A stretch of 64,000 bases of DNA from positions 1,922,001-1,986,000 of the forward strand of contig NZ_CP072378.1 in assembly GCF_018128245.1 (NCBI RefSeq), in the 5' to 3' direction. This document shows, one piece after another, positions 35,989 through 45,033 of this stretch. The notes beneath the pieces are model-generated. The model searched no databases and was not told the origin of the DNA. It saw nothing but the letters and a program-made list of their open reading frames with translations. The translations under genes were made by a program, and so were the position numbers. Origin of the DNA: Leptotrichia sp. oral taxon 221. Lineage in GTDB: Bacteria > Fusobacteriota > Fusobacteriia > Fusobacteriales > Leptotrichiaceae. Within the stretch, counting starts at the first letter, position 1; every line of letters begins with the position of its first letter.

Positions 35989-36990
35989 CTATTCTAATAT
36001 TTTTTCCAATCCTAAATGATTATAACCTAATTCTGTAACAACTCTTCCACGTGGTGTTCTTTTTATAAACCCAATTTTCACTAAATAAGGCTCATAAACC
36101 TCTTCCACTGTCCTTCTATCTTCACCTAACAGCAATGACAACGTTTCAATTCCCACAGGACCTCCGTTATAAACACTTACTATTGATTTCAAAATTTTTC
36201 TATCTAATTCATCTAATCCTTTTTCATCGACTGCCAAAAGACTTAATATCCCATCAACACTCTTTTTATCTAGAATTCCCACACCTTCAACCAATGCAAA
36301 ATCCCTAGCTCTCTTCAAAAGTCTATTCGCAATTCTCGGTGTTCCTCTACTTCTTTTCGCAATCTCTGTTATTCCTTCTTCATCATACGAAATATCCAAA
36401 ATATTCGCTCCACGACGAATAATTTCCTTCAATTCTTCAATTTTGTAATATTCCATTTTATGCGTCACACCAAATCTATCTCTTAATGGCGTACTCAACT
36501 GTCCTGCCTTAGTTGTCGCACCAATCAAAGTAAATTTCGGCAATTCAATACGAATGCTTCTAGCTGATGGACCTTTCCCAATCAAAATATCCAATTCTCC
36601 ATCTTCCATCGCTGGATACAAAATTTCTTCCACAGAAGTATTTAATCGATGAATCTCATCTATAAATAGAATATCATTTTCTTCCAAAGATGTCAAAATA
36701 GCCGCTAAATCTCCTGATTTTTCCAACACTGGACCAGTCGTTATTTTCAAATTAGCTCCCATTTCTGTTGCAATAACCCCTGCCAACGTCGTTTTCCCAA
36801 GTCCTGGAGGTCCATATAGCAAAATATGATCCATCGAATCATTTCTCATCTTTGCAGCCTTTATAAAAATATTCATTTTTTCTTTTAAATTTTCTTGCCC
36901 AATATAATCACTAAACGTCTTTGGACGCAAATTTTTTTGAATATTGTCCTCTTTTAACTCTGCTGACTCCAATATTCTATCTTCATTCAT
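35989..36990 (-). CDS. ruvB: Holliday junction branch-migration ATPase RuvB
   Basis: 333 residues. Walker [12 protein letters not shown], Walker B FIDEIHRL, the sensor GATTKAG, and the arginine finger in TPLRDRFG are present, followed by the winged-helix C-terminal part ([26 protein letters not shown]). Full length. ruvA is not next to it. Drives branch migration in homologous recombination. Confidence 0.97.
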   Translation of the reverse strand: MNEDRILESAELKEDNIQKNLRPKTFSDYIGQENLKEKMNIFIKAAKMRNDSMDHILLYGPPGLGKTTLAGVIATEMGANLKITTGPVLEKSGDLAAILTSLEENDILFIDEIHRLNTSVEEILYPAMEDGELDILIGKGPSARSIRIELPKFTLIGATTKAGQLSTPLRDRFGVTHKMEYYKIEELKEIIRRGANILDISYDEEGITEIAKRSRGTPRIANRLLKRARDFALVEGVGILDKKSVDGILSLLAVDEKGLDELDRKILKSIVSVYNGGPVGIETLSLLLGEDRRTVEEVYEPYLVKIGFIKRTPRGRVVTELGYNHLGLEKILE

Positions 36991-37092
36991 TTTTACACCT
37001 CATTTTTTATATAACACCTAAAATCTAAACCTAAAAATTTATATTAATTTCTCAATTTCCAGATTGATTTACCTTTTATCAATTCATTTTTC

Positions 37093-37728
37093 CTATATTT
37101 GTTTCAATAACACCATAAACAAAAATTGGAACACTGCTATTAATCCACCTAAAACTCCACCGATTATTTCTATATGTTTTAACTCATTTTTCGATATTGA
37201 AAGAATAATTTTCTCGATTTCTTCCAAAGAAAAATTCTTCATTTTTTCCAAAATAATTTCTTTAAAATCAATTTTTTCCTTACCAATTTTTATCATTTCA
37301 CTCAAAATTTCATCTTTGTTTTCCAATATCATATTTTTAAAATATTTTTTTATTTTATCAACCATAGAATCGTTAATAATCATCTTCAATAATGGATTTT
37401 TTTCCAAAATACTTTTTTTCAATTTTTCTTCAACCAATTTATCTAGTACTTTCTCAATCATTCCATCATCAAATTCAACTTCTTTCAACTTATTCTCAAT
37501 ATCGTCTACAGAAATTAATTCTTTTTCAACAACATCTGCAATATTTTCAGAAATCTCATCTCTTCTTTTTGGAATTAAACCTTGTATTTTAAAAAAGAAA
37601 AAATTCATTTCTTTGTAAGGTCTAAATAATAATTTTATTGCTAAATAATTAGTAAACCAACCTATCAATGTCCCAACTGCTACCATCATTAAAAATTGTA
37701 ATATCAAATGTTTCAATCTTCCCTCCAA
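37093..37728 (-). CDS. DUF445 family membrane protein (YheB-like)
   Basis: 211 residues with two terminal membrane segments (LILQFLMMVAVGTLIGWFTNYLAIKLLF and the last 20 residues, GGLIAVFQFLFMVLLKQI) and a long charged helical middle. GWFTNYLAIKLLFRPYKE is the DUF445 hallmark. The helical region may project into the cytoplasm. Function unknown. It is about half the length of typical 380-residue members. Confidence 0.88.
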   Translation of the reverse strand: MEGRLKHLILQFLMMVAVGTLIGWFTNYLAIKLLFRPYKEMNFFFFKIQGLIPKRRDEISENIADVVEKELISVDDIENKLKEVEFDDGMIEKVLDKLVEEKLKKSILEKNPLLKMIINDSMVDKIKKYFKNMILENKDEILSEMIKIGKEKIDFKEIILEKMKNFSLEEIEKIILSISKNELKHIEIIGGVLGGLIAVFQFLFMVLLKQI

Positions 37729-37833
37729 TTATCCTCGTCACTTATCAAAGTTTTCTGATAAATTCATAAATATTCATTATATGGTATCATATTTGACCAT
37801 TTTTTTCAATCTAAATATTTGTTTTTACATTTG

Positions 37834-37874
37834 AAAAAAGGTCAGATTTTGCCCTTATTAATCTAACCTTTTTT
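37834..37874. terminator. Terminator of the flavodoxin gene
   Basis: GGTCAGATT (37840-37848) and AATCTAACC (37860-37868), with A6 and T6 runs outside, form a stem with one mismatch. It follows the flavodoxin stop by about 10 nt and could act in both directions. Confidence 0.8.
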
Positions 37875-37880
37875 ATATTT

Positions 37881-38303
37881 TTATTTTACAATTTCAATTC
37901 CATAATTTTTACATTTTTCGATTTTTTCATCATCATCTGGAGTCAAATGAACTATGCAACCTTCGCCAACTACTTCAATATTTTCGTTTTTCAATTCTTC
38001 AATCCACATATTTATCCATTCACCAAATCCCCAGTCATACGATCCGAAAACACCTATTTTCTTTCCAACTAATTTGTCTTTTACTCTTTCGATATACTCA
38101 ACTATTTCTGGCGCCACTTCTTCTGATCCTGTTGATGGTGATCCAAGTGCAACAAAATCTGCTTCTGCTAAAGATTCTTCTGCTGCTTCAACTTGACTTT
38201 TCACTACTTCTACTCCAGCACTTTCTGCACCTTCTCCAATTAAATCAGCCATTTGTTCTGTATTCCCTGATCCACTATAATAAATAATACTTAATTTTGC
38301 CAA
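37881..38303 (-). CDS. Flavodoxin
   Basis: 140 residues: SIIYYSGSGNTEQMADLIGEGA is the FMN phosphate loop, then ALGSPSTGSEEVAPEI and FGSYDWGFGEWINMWIEEL for the isoalloxazine loops. It is a low-potential electron carrier of anaerobic metabolism. Acidic, no signal peptide. Sits between ackA and its terminator; ackA is 83 nt upstream. Confidence 0.95.
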   Translation of the reverse strand: MAKLSIIYYSGSGNTEQMADLIGEGAESAGVEVVKSQVEAAEESLAEADFVALGSPSTGSEEVAPEIVEYIERVKDKLVGKKIGVFGSYDWGFGEWINMWIEELKNENIEVVGEGCIVHLTPDDDEKIEKCKNYGIEIVK

Positions 38304-38385
38304 TTTTCGTCCTTTCCTTGAATTTGAATAACCTAAATTTTAATTTTTTTCAAATCCAATTTTTTCTTTTAAATTTTAAAATAAA

Positions 38386-39582
38386 TTATTTTGTTAATCT
38401 ATAAGTATCTCTTGCAATTACCAATTCTTCTGCTGTCTCAATTTTATAAACTTTAACTTTAGAATCTTTTGTCGTAATTTCAACATTTCCTGGCAACCAT
38501 TCTCCAGCTTTTTCATCATCTAATTTGATTCCTAAAAATGTTAAATCATTACAAATATCTCTTCTTACATAAAATGCATTTTCTCCGATTCCACCTGTGA
38601 AGGCAATAGCATCTATACCATTCATAGCTGCTACATACGCTCCAATGTAAGATTTTATTTTGTAACAGAACATATCATATGCTAATATTGCTCTTTCATT
38701 TCCTTTTTCCATTTCAGACGCTAAATCTCTAAAATCAGAACTTGGTCCAAAAATTCCTTTAATTCCTGATTGTTTGTTCATTCTCGTATCGATTCCCTTT
38801 AAATCAAGTCCTCTTTTTTCCATTACATAAAATGCTGCGGCTGGATCAACATCTCCCGTTCTAGTTCCCATCATAACTCCTGCCAACGGTGTTAATCCCA
38901 TTGAAGTATCTACAACTTTACCATTTTGCACAGCCGAAATACTCGCTCCATTTCCTAAATGACAAACAATTATTTTTGAATCTTCTTTTCCTAACATTTC
39001 CCTTGCAACTTCACTTACATATTTGTGAGAAGTACCGTGGAATCCGTATTTTCTAACTTTCAATTCAGTGTAATCTTCATACGGTAACGCATACATAAAT
39101 GCTTTTGGCTCCATTGTTTGATGGAATGCAGTATCGAATACAGCAACATTCTTTTTACCTGGTAACAATTCACGCATAACTTTTATTCCCATAACATTTG
39201 CTGGATTGTGAAGTGGTGCCAATGCTGATAATTCCTCTAAATTTTTCAAAACTTCATCGTTTACCAAAACAGAATCGTCATAATATTCTCCACCATGAAC
39301 CACTCTATGTCCAATCGCATCAATTTCATCAACATTTCTTATAACTCCATTTTCAGGATCTTGCAATTGTTTCAACACAACATCAATCGCAATTTTATGA
39401 TTTTCCATAGGTTCAGGTCTATCTTTTACAACAACACCTTTCACCAAATTTTTGTAAGTGAAAATCGGATTTGAAATTCCAATTCTTTCACACAACCCTT
39501 TTGCAATTGATTTTTCATTTGTCATATCTATTAACTCAAATTTTAAAGATGAACTTCCACTGTTTATAACTAATACTTTCAT
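38386..39582 (-). CDS. ackA: Acetate kinase
   Basis: 398 residues with VLVINSGSSSLKFELID at the N-terminus and GHRVVHGGE, FDTAFHQTM, GTSHKYVS, CHLGNGASI and FTGGIGENA. It makes ATP from acetyl phosphate. 78 nt after pta, forming the classical acetyl-CoA to acetate pathway. Confidence 0.97.
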   Translation of the reverse strand: MKVLVINSGSSSLKFELIDMTNEKSIAKGLCERIGISNPIFTYKNLVKGVVVKDRPEPMENHKIAIDVVLKQLQDPENGVIRNVDEIDAIGHRVVHGGEYYDDSVLVNDEVLKNLEELSALAPLHNPANVMGIKVMRELLPGKKNVAVFDTAFHQTMEPKAFMYALPYEDYTELKVRKYGFHGTSHKYVSEVAREMLGKEDSKIIVCHLGNGASISAVQNGKVVDTSMGLTPLAGVMMGTRTGDVDPAAAFYVMEKRGLDLKGIDTRMNKQSGIKGIFGPSSDFRDLASEMEKGNERAILAYDMFCYKIKSYIGAYVAAMNGIDAIAFTGGIGENAFYVRRDICNDLTFLGIKLDDEKAGEWLPGNVEITTKDSKVKVYKIETAEELVIARDTYRLTK

Positions 39583-39660
39583 ATTTTCTCTCCTTATGCT
39601 ACTTTTTTAGAATTTTTTTACATTTTCAAAAAATTATTACAAGCTCCTCAAAATATATTC

Positions 39661-40683
39661 TTATTGTTCTGATTCAACCGCTGTTATCGCTACAACTTCT
39701 ACGATATCGTCCACATTACATCCTCTTGACAAATCATGCACTGGACTTGCCAATCCTTGAATTAATGGTCCCAATGCTTTAGCTTTTGCCAATCTTTGTG
39801 TTAATTTGTATCCAATGTTTCCTGCATTTAAGTCAGGGAAAATTAATACATTTGCATGTCCAGCCACTTTTGAATTAGGTGCTTTTGAAGCTGCAACTTC
39901 TGGAACTATTGCTGCATCCAATTGTAATTCTCCATCAAATTCAAAATCAATATCTCTTTCTCTCAAGATTTCCATTGCTTCTCTAACTTTTGTAACTGAC
40001 TCTCCATCAGCACTTCCCATTGTCGAGTACGACAAGAACGCAACTTTTGGCTCTTTAATTCCTGCTGTAAATCTTGCTTTTTCTGCTGCCGACACTGCAA
40101 TATCTGCCAATTGTAACGCTGTAGGATTAGGAATAACTCCCGCATCTGAATAAACAAATACTCCATTATCTCCAAATTCAGTTGCATTCGTAATCATTAT
40201 AAATGAACTCGAAACCGTTTTCAATCCTGGTTTTGGTCCAATAACTAAAATTGCAGCTCTCAACACATGTGCTGTTGGTGAATTTGATCCAGCAACCATT
40301 CCATCAACTCTTCCTTGTCTAACTAACATCGCTCCAAAAAATCTTGGATCTGACAACAAGATAGCTTTTGCTGTTTCAAATGTCATACCTTTTTTCTCTC
40401 TTCTTTTTCTCAATTGTTCTGCCATTTCATCTATTGTCTTACAATTATTCGGATCATAGAAAATAGCTCCTTCCAATGAAACACCTAATTCTGCAGCTTT
40501 TGCCTTCAATTCTTCTTCATTTCCAACTAAAGCAATTTTAGCTACACCTTCTGCCATAGCCTTTTCTGCCGCTCTTAACACTCTTTCATCTTCAGTTTCA
40601 GGTAAAATTATAGTTTTTTCTAATTTTTTTGCTCTCTCTTTCAATTGTTCTAACAAGCTACTTACCACACAATTCAACTCCAT
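39661..40683 (-). CDS. pta: Phosphate acetyltransferase
   Basis: 340 residues. TIILPETEDERVLRAAEKAM and the catalytic-domain segments MVAGSNSPTAHVLRAA and PDLNAGNIGYKLTQRLA are those of the short Pta form. It converts acetyl-CoA to acetyl phosphate for ackA. The 5' end is uncertain: no good ribosome-binding site lies before the ATG at 40683, but GGAG precedes a GTG at 40668 (VVSSLLEQL), which may be the real start. Confidence 0.95.
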   Translation of the reverse strand: MELNCVVSSLLEQLKERAKKLEKTIILPETEDERVLRAAEKAMAEGVAKIALVGNEEELKAKAAELGVSLEGAIFYDPNNCKTIDEMAEQLRKRREKKGMTFETAKAILLSDPRFFGAMLVRQGRVDGMVAGSNSPTAHVLRAAILVIGPKPGLKTVSSSFIMITNATEFGDNGVFVYSDAGVIPNPTALQLADIAVSAAEKARFTAGIKEPKVAFLSYSTMGSADGESVTKVREAMEILRERDIDFEFDGELQLDAAIVPEVAASKAPNSKVAGHANVLIFPDLNAGNIGYKLTQRLAKAKALGPLIQGLASPVHDLSRGCNVDDIVEVVAITAVESEQ

Positions 40684-40725
40684 TCTGTTTTAGTTTTATT
40701 TATTAATTATAATATGCAAAAATTA

Positions 40726-41859
40726 TTAATCTTCAAACATCGCTTCAACGAATTCCTTCGTATCAAATGTTCTCAAATCCTCAATTCCTTCTCCAACCCC
40801 AATAAACTTAATTGGTTTCTCAAGTTCCGCAGTTATTGGGAAAATTATTCCACCTTTAGCAGTCCCATCAAATTTTGTCAAAATAATTCCAGTCAAATCA
40901 ACAATTTCATTAAAAATTCTCGCTTGTTCAAGTCCATTTTGCCCTGTCGTACTATCAATTACAAGCAATGTCTCAAATTCATCTTGTCCAGATTGCTGTC
41001 TAATTATTTTATTAATTTTTTCTAATTCCTTCATCAAATCACGCTTATTATGCAATCTTCCGGCCGTATCCAAAATTACAACATCATAATTTTTGTTTCT
41101 AGCTGTACTCACTGCATCAAAAATAACTGCTGCTGGGTCACTTCCATGAGCTTGTTTTATAACTTCAACACCAACTCTGTTTCCCCATTCTTCAACTTGC
41201 TCAATCGCCGCAGCCCTAAAAGTATCTCCAGCTCCAATAATTACCTTCTTACCTTCATCCTTCAATTTTTTCGCAATTTTTCCAATCGAAGTCGTTTTCC
41301 CAACACCATTAACTCCAACAACCAAAATAATATTCAACTGCCCATCTTTCAGCTTCAATTCAGTATTTTCCTTATTGTTATTAATCAATTTCTCTTTTAG
41401 CAATTCTTTCAACTCTTCATAAACTGCTTCCGAAGTTTTCAATCTTTTTTTAGCAACCGATTTTTCAAGCTCCTCAACAAGCTTTATCGTCATATTCATC
41501 CCAATATCTGATTGAATCAACAATTCCTCCAACTCTTCATACAAATCGTCGTCTATCGTCTTCCCAAGCAACATCTCTTTCAATTTTCCAAAAAATCCCT
41601 TTTTCGGTGTCGCCAATCTATCTTTCAAAGGTTTCAATTTCGGTTTTTCCTTCGTTTTTTCTATCTTTTTATCTACTTTTTCTAAAGAACTATCAATATC
41701 CTTTACGATTTCCTCACTAATTTTTGAAACCTCTTTTTTTATTTCCTCTTCAATTTGTGCCTTTTTTTCTTCTAATTCTTCTGCTACTTCCAGCTCTTTC
41801 TCAAACTCATCTTCTTTCTTCTTTTTCCTACCAAATTTAAATAAATTTTTTAAAGCCAT
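40726..41859 (-). CDS. ftsY: Signal recognition particle receptor FtsY
   Basis: 377 residues: acidic/basic charged N-terminal A domain (1-75, many E/K), N domain, and G domain with GVNGVGKTTSIGKIA, DTAGRLHNKRDLM and TKFDGTAKGG. It docks SRP-ribosome complexes at the membrane. It directly adjoins tsaB: the ATG overlaps its stop by one base. A phosphotransacetylase gene follows. Confidence 0.96.
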   Translation of the reverse strand: MALKNLFKFGRKKKKEDEFEKELEVAEELEEKKAQIEEEIKKEVSKISEEIVKDIDSSLEKVDKKIEKTKEKPKLKPLKDRLATPKKGFFGKLKEMLLGKTIDDDLYEELEELLIQSDIGMNMTIKLVEELEKSVAKKRLKTSEAVYEELKELLKEKLINNNKENTELKLKDGQLNIILVVGVNGVGKTTSIGKIAKKLKDEGKKVIIGAGDTFRAAAIEQVEEWGNRVGVEVIKQAHGSDPAAVIFDAVSTARNKNYDVVILDTAGRLHNKRDLMKELEKINKIIRQQSGQDEFETLLVIDSTTGQNGLEQARIFNEIVDLTGIILTKFDGTAKGGIIFPITAELEKPIKFIGVGEGIEDLRTFDTKEFVEAMFED

Positions 41860-42587
41860 TATTTTTTATCCCTTTCTGCCTGTGATTTTTCCAGATAATC
41901 TGGTTTTAAGTCAATAATATTTGTTTCCTTCAATTTTTCGTTAAAAAACATTTCTGTAAATGTTGTCGTACTAATTTTCAAAGAATTATCCTCAAAAATC
42001 TTCACTTTATCTGCTATTTTCTCAATAATTTTTCCCTTATAATTTAAAACTGCATCCCCAACTAAATAATTTTCCTTATTTTTAGAATTATTAATTTCCT
42101 CAATAATATTATCCAATTTTTTTACTTCATAATCTTTAATCTGTTTCAATTCAAATTCATTCTCTAAATTTTTCTGAACTTGATAAACTGCTGCATAAAC
42201 TTTTTCTTTTCGTGAATCAATCAACGAATAAATTTTCACATTTTCAATATCATTTTTTACGCCTTTCAATTGATAAAAAGCCTGATATGCCAACGCATCC
42301 AACTCATTCACTTCAAAAAATCTCACATTTTTATTAAAAAATAAACCTTTCACGACTGCAATTGCTATTCTCACACCTGTAAATGATCCTGGCCCTATCG
42401 AAACAAGCACATTTTCCACTTCATCAAGCGTCGTTCCTGTCCACTCAAACAATCTATCAAGTTGCTCCAAAATCTTAGTCGAATGAGTTTTTGCAACCTC
42501 AACCTTCACTTCTCCTAAATACTTTCCATTTTTATGCAACGAAAGTCCTGCCAATTTAGTCGTTGTCGTTATCGCAAATGTCAACAT
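41859..42587 (-). CDS. tsaB: tRNA threonylcarbamoyladenosine biosynthesis protein TsaB
   Basis: 242 residues from MLTFAITTTTKLAGLSLHKNG, an ASKHA-fold protein with HSTKILEQLDRLFEW and VSIGPGSFTGVRIAI. It supports TsaD in making t6A37 on tRNA. GGAGAG lies close upstream of 42587, which is chosen instead of 42602. The start overlaps the end of tsaE by 32 nt, so the two are likely coupled. Confidence 0.93.
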   Translation of the reverse strand: MLTFAITTTTKLAGLSLHKNGKYLGEVKVEVAKTHSTKILEQLDRLFEWTGTTLDEVENVLVSIGPGSFTGVRIAIAVVKGLFFNKNVRFFEVNELDALAYQAFYQLKGVKNDIENVKIYSLIDSRKEKVYAAVYQVQKNLENEFELKQIKDYEVKKLDNIIEEINNSKNKENYLVGDAVLNYKGKIIEKIADKVKIFEDNSLKISTTTFTEMFFNEKLKETNIIDLKPDYLEKSQAERDKK

Positions 42588-43023
42588 ATTTTTTCTCTCC
42601 ATCTTCTATTTGATAAACTGATACCTCTCGAGTATTTTCTCCATTATGATTAATTTCCACATAAATCGTGTCCTCTGGCATCTCGTCAATTATATTATTC
42701 GCCCATTCTACAATTACCACGCTATTTTCCTCACCGATATAATCTTCAAATCCAATTTCGTAAATTTCTTCAGAATTAATAATCCGATACGCATCAAAAT
42801 GGTAAACCGTAACATCTCCACTCTGATACTCAATAACATAAGTAAAAGTTGGACTTTTTATATTTTCATTTATATTATATTCTTTACAAATCTTTTTCGT
42901 AAAAGTCGTTTTCCCAGCTCCCAAATCTCCAATAAGCCCAAGACAACCACCTTTTCTCAATTTCCTAGCCATTTTTACTGCTAGTTCATCTATTTCCTCA
43001 AAATTCAATACTTTCCTATTCAT
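42556..43023 (-). CDS. tsaE: tRNA threonylcarbamoyladenosine ATPase TsaE
   Basis: 155 residues with P-loop GDLGAGKTTFTKKI, FDAYRI and VIVEWANNI motifs of TsaE (YjeE). It hydrolyses ATP to reset the TsaB-TsaD complex. First gene of tsaE-tsaB-ftsY; 52 nt from the stop of the heptose gene, with AGGGGAGAG before the ATG. Confidence 0.94.
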   Translation of the reverse strand: MNRKVLNFEEIDELAVKMARKLRKGGCLGLIGDLGAGKTTFTKKICKEYNINENIKSPTFTYVIEYQSGDVTVYHFDAYRIINSEEIYEIGFEDYIGEENSVVIVEWANNIIDEMPEDTIYVEINHNGENTREVSVYQIEDGEKKYVDICDNDND

Positions 43024-43075
43024 CTCTCCCCTTTTCTATAAAAATTTATTATTCACACACTTATTTATATGACGC

Positions 43076-43561
43076 CTACTTATACGCTTCCAATATTCTA
43101 TTTATAATCTCCGTTGTCGAAATATTGTCCACAAATGACAAAATCTTCACTTCTCCACCATTTTTCTCAACAATTTTCGTCTCTGGCAAATCCTCTTTCT
43201 TATAATCTCCACCCTTCACATGAATATCAGGTTTCAATAAATCAAGCACTTTCTCAGGCGTCTTCTCATTAAAAATAACTGTATAATCTACAAACTTCGT
43301 ACCCAATAGCATTTTTGCTCTATTTTCCTCACTATTTATCGGTCGCTTATCTCCTTTATTTACCTTCACAGAAGCATCACTGTTAACCGCCACAACCAAT
43401 ACATCTCCCAGCGATTTCGCCTCTTCAAGATAAGTCAAATGCCCAATATGCAAAATATCAAACACTCCATTTGTAAAAACAACCTTTTTCCCCTCTTTCT
43501 TAAACAATTCTATTTTCTCTTTCATCTCTTCCTGCGTTAATAAATTATCTTTAAAACTCAT
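43076..43561 (-). CDS. rfaE2: D-glycero-beta-D-manno-heptose-1-phosphate adenylyltransferase
   Basis: 161 residues, nucleotidyltransferase fold with VVFTNGVFDILHIGHLTYLEEAKSLGD and HVKGGDY and the C-terminal STTEIINRIL. It forms ADP-heptose for LPS core. Only the adenylyltransferase half is present; the kinase half of E. coli HldE must be encoded elsewhere. TTGGAG lies 6 nt before the ATG at 43561, which replaces a spurious start at 43693. Supports a Gram-negative LPS envelope. Confidence 0.92.
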   Translation of the reverse strand: MSFKDNLLTQEEMKEKIELFKKEGKKVVFTNGVFDILHIGHLTYLEEAKSLGDVLVVAVNSDASVKVNKGDKRPINSEENRAKMLLGTKFVDYTVIFNEKTPEKVLDLLKPDIHVKGGDYKKEDLPETKIVEKNGGEVKILSFVDNISTTEIINRILEAYK

Positions 43562-43654
43562 TCTATCTCCAATCTTTACTTCTTGCCACCAAATAGTAAC
43601 AAAAAAGACTTTACTCGCATTTTTACTAAATCTTTCTAAAAATAATCGCACTAA

Positions 43655-43663
43655 ATTATAACA
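43655..43663 (-). promoter_or_regulatory. Extended -10 promoter of the heptose adenylyltransferase gene
   Basis: TGTTATAAT on the minus strand (TATAAT at 43655-43660), directly after the T run of the ompA terminator. The spacing to any good -35 is poor. Confidence 0.45.
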
Positions 43664-43673
43664 CATTTTTTGT

Positions 43674-43709
43674 AAAAAAAAAAGAACCGTCAAAAGACGA
43701 TTCCTTTTT
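43674..43709 (-). terminator. Terminator of the ompA gene
   Basis: On the minus strand GGAATCGTC (43696-43704) pairs with GACGGTTC (43684-43691) around AAAA, and a run of ten Ts follows. It lies 16 nt past the ompA stop. Confidence 0.85.
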
Positions 43710-43725
43710 ATTTATTTTATTCTTA

Positions 43726-44832
43726 CTATCTGTTGATGAATTTAACATTGTTAAAGTCAACGTTTTGGAAGAATAATTCAACTCTTCTGTTGTTGTATCT
43801 TCCTTGAACAGTTTCGTTAGTATCAACTGGGTTAGTTTCTCCTTGTCCAGTGATTGTTCCGTAAGAAATTGTATTTTTCAATCCGTATTCTTTCAATAAT
43901 CTAGCTACGTTTTGAGCTCTTGCTACTGATAATTTTTGGTTATAAGCAGCTGCTCCAGTTGAATCTGTATGTCCAACGAAGTCGATTGATCCACCGTCAG
44001 CGAATTGGTTAATAATTCCTGCGATTGTTCTCAAATCTGATGCTTCAGCTTCATTAGGTACTCTTCCATCAACTTTAAATCCTCTAATTACACATTTTCT
44101 TTCATTAGCAGCACAGCTAAATGGTAATTGAACTGTATTTCTTGTATCAATATCAGGTTTTACTTCTGGTTTTGGTTCTGGTGCTGGTGCTGGTGCAGGC
44201 ACAACAACTGTTTTTTCTATAATTTTAGGTGATCTGTCATTTTTCAATTGACCGAATCTATATCCTACTCTTACTCCTGCTGAATCAATGTGATTTCTTG
44301 TTCTAAGATCAGTAGTTGTATCTTTCAATTTAACATCTGATCTTTCATAAATAGCTTCTAATGAAACTGGTCCAAATTCTGTACCAACTCCTGCTGCAGT
44401 GTATAATCCACCTTTAGCTTTAATTCCTGCATCTTTTGCAACATTGCTTTCTTTAGCAAAGTTGTATCCTGCTCTACCTAATAAGTATAAAGCATCATTT
44501 CCATTTTTAGTAGTAATTAAGTTAAATTTACCTACTGCATAAACTGGAACAGTTCTTAAAACTTTTGTTTTAGTTTCTTTATCTTTTAATTTAGATGAGT
44601 TGTTTGAGAATTTGTATTCTGATCCAACTCCCCATTCAAATTCACCTTGGTTATCGAAAAGATATTCAACACCTGCTGTAGGTCCTTTTACTAATTTTTC
44701 TCCTTTATTTCCAGAAATTCCTATTCCTGATTTAAATTCTCTGTAATAGTCATATCCACCTTTAACTTGCACTTCTGATGCAACAGCATTTAATGCTAAT
44801 AAGGCAGTTCCTAAAATAACTAACTTTTTCAT
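43726..44832 (-). CDS. OmpA family outer membrane protein
   Basis: 368 residues: signal peptide (MKKLVILGTALLALNAVASE), an N-terminal beta-barrel of alternating hydrophobic strands (about 21-210) ending in VGYRFG, a Pro/Ala/Glu linker (PAPAPAPEPKPEVKP) and an OmpA-like peptidoglycan-binding domain with VDFVGHTDSTGAAAYNQKLS-type motif and NRRVELFF. CAANERKCVIRGF at the start of the last domain holds two cysteines. It anchors the outer membrane to the wall. Strong promoter and terminator suggest high expression. Confidence 0.95.
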   Translation of the reverse strand: MKKLVILGTALLALNAVASEVQVKGGYDYYREFKSGIGISGNKGEKLVKGPTAGVEYLFDNQGEFEWGVGSEYKFSNNSSKLKDKETKTKVLRTVPVYAVGKFNLITTKNGNDALYLLGRAGYNFAKESNVAKDAGIKAKGGLYTAAGVGTEFGPVSLEAIYERSDVKLKDTTTDLRTRNHIDSAGVRVGYRFGQLKNDRSPKIIEKTVVVPAPAPAPEPKPEVKPDIDTRNTVQLPFSCAANERKCVIRGFKVDGRVPNEAEASDLRTIAGIINQFADGGSIDFVGHTDSTGAAAYNQKLSVARAQNVARLLKEYGLKNTISYGTITGQGETNPVDTNETVQGRYNNRRVELFFQNVDFNNVKFINR

Positions 44833-44898
44833 AATTTCCTCCTTAAAATTCTTCTAAAATAAAACAATTTCTTGAATTTTCCCTAACTTTCCACTAAG

Positions 44899-44927
44899 AT
44901 TATACTACATTTTAAGACTAAAATCAA
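44899..44927 (-). promoter_or_regulatory. Promoter of the ompA gene
   Basis: TTGATT (44922-44927), exactly 17 nt, TATAAT (44899-44904), about 60 nt upstream of the ATG. The best-matching standard promoter in the window. Confidence 0.8.
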
Positions 44928-45033
44928 CACTTTTTTTTATTTTTCTGCTAATTTATTTCATAACCTTCGTTAAAAAAGCGGTATTTCTTGACTTTTTAGT
45001 CATTTTCTATTTTTAAATTTTTTTCGAAAAATA

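Noticed and set aside
43562-43693. 44-residue extension of the heptose adenylyltransferase
   Set aside because: It would begin inside the ompA terminator; the family start MSFKDNLL is preceded by TTGGAG.
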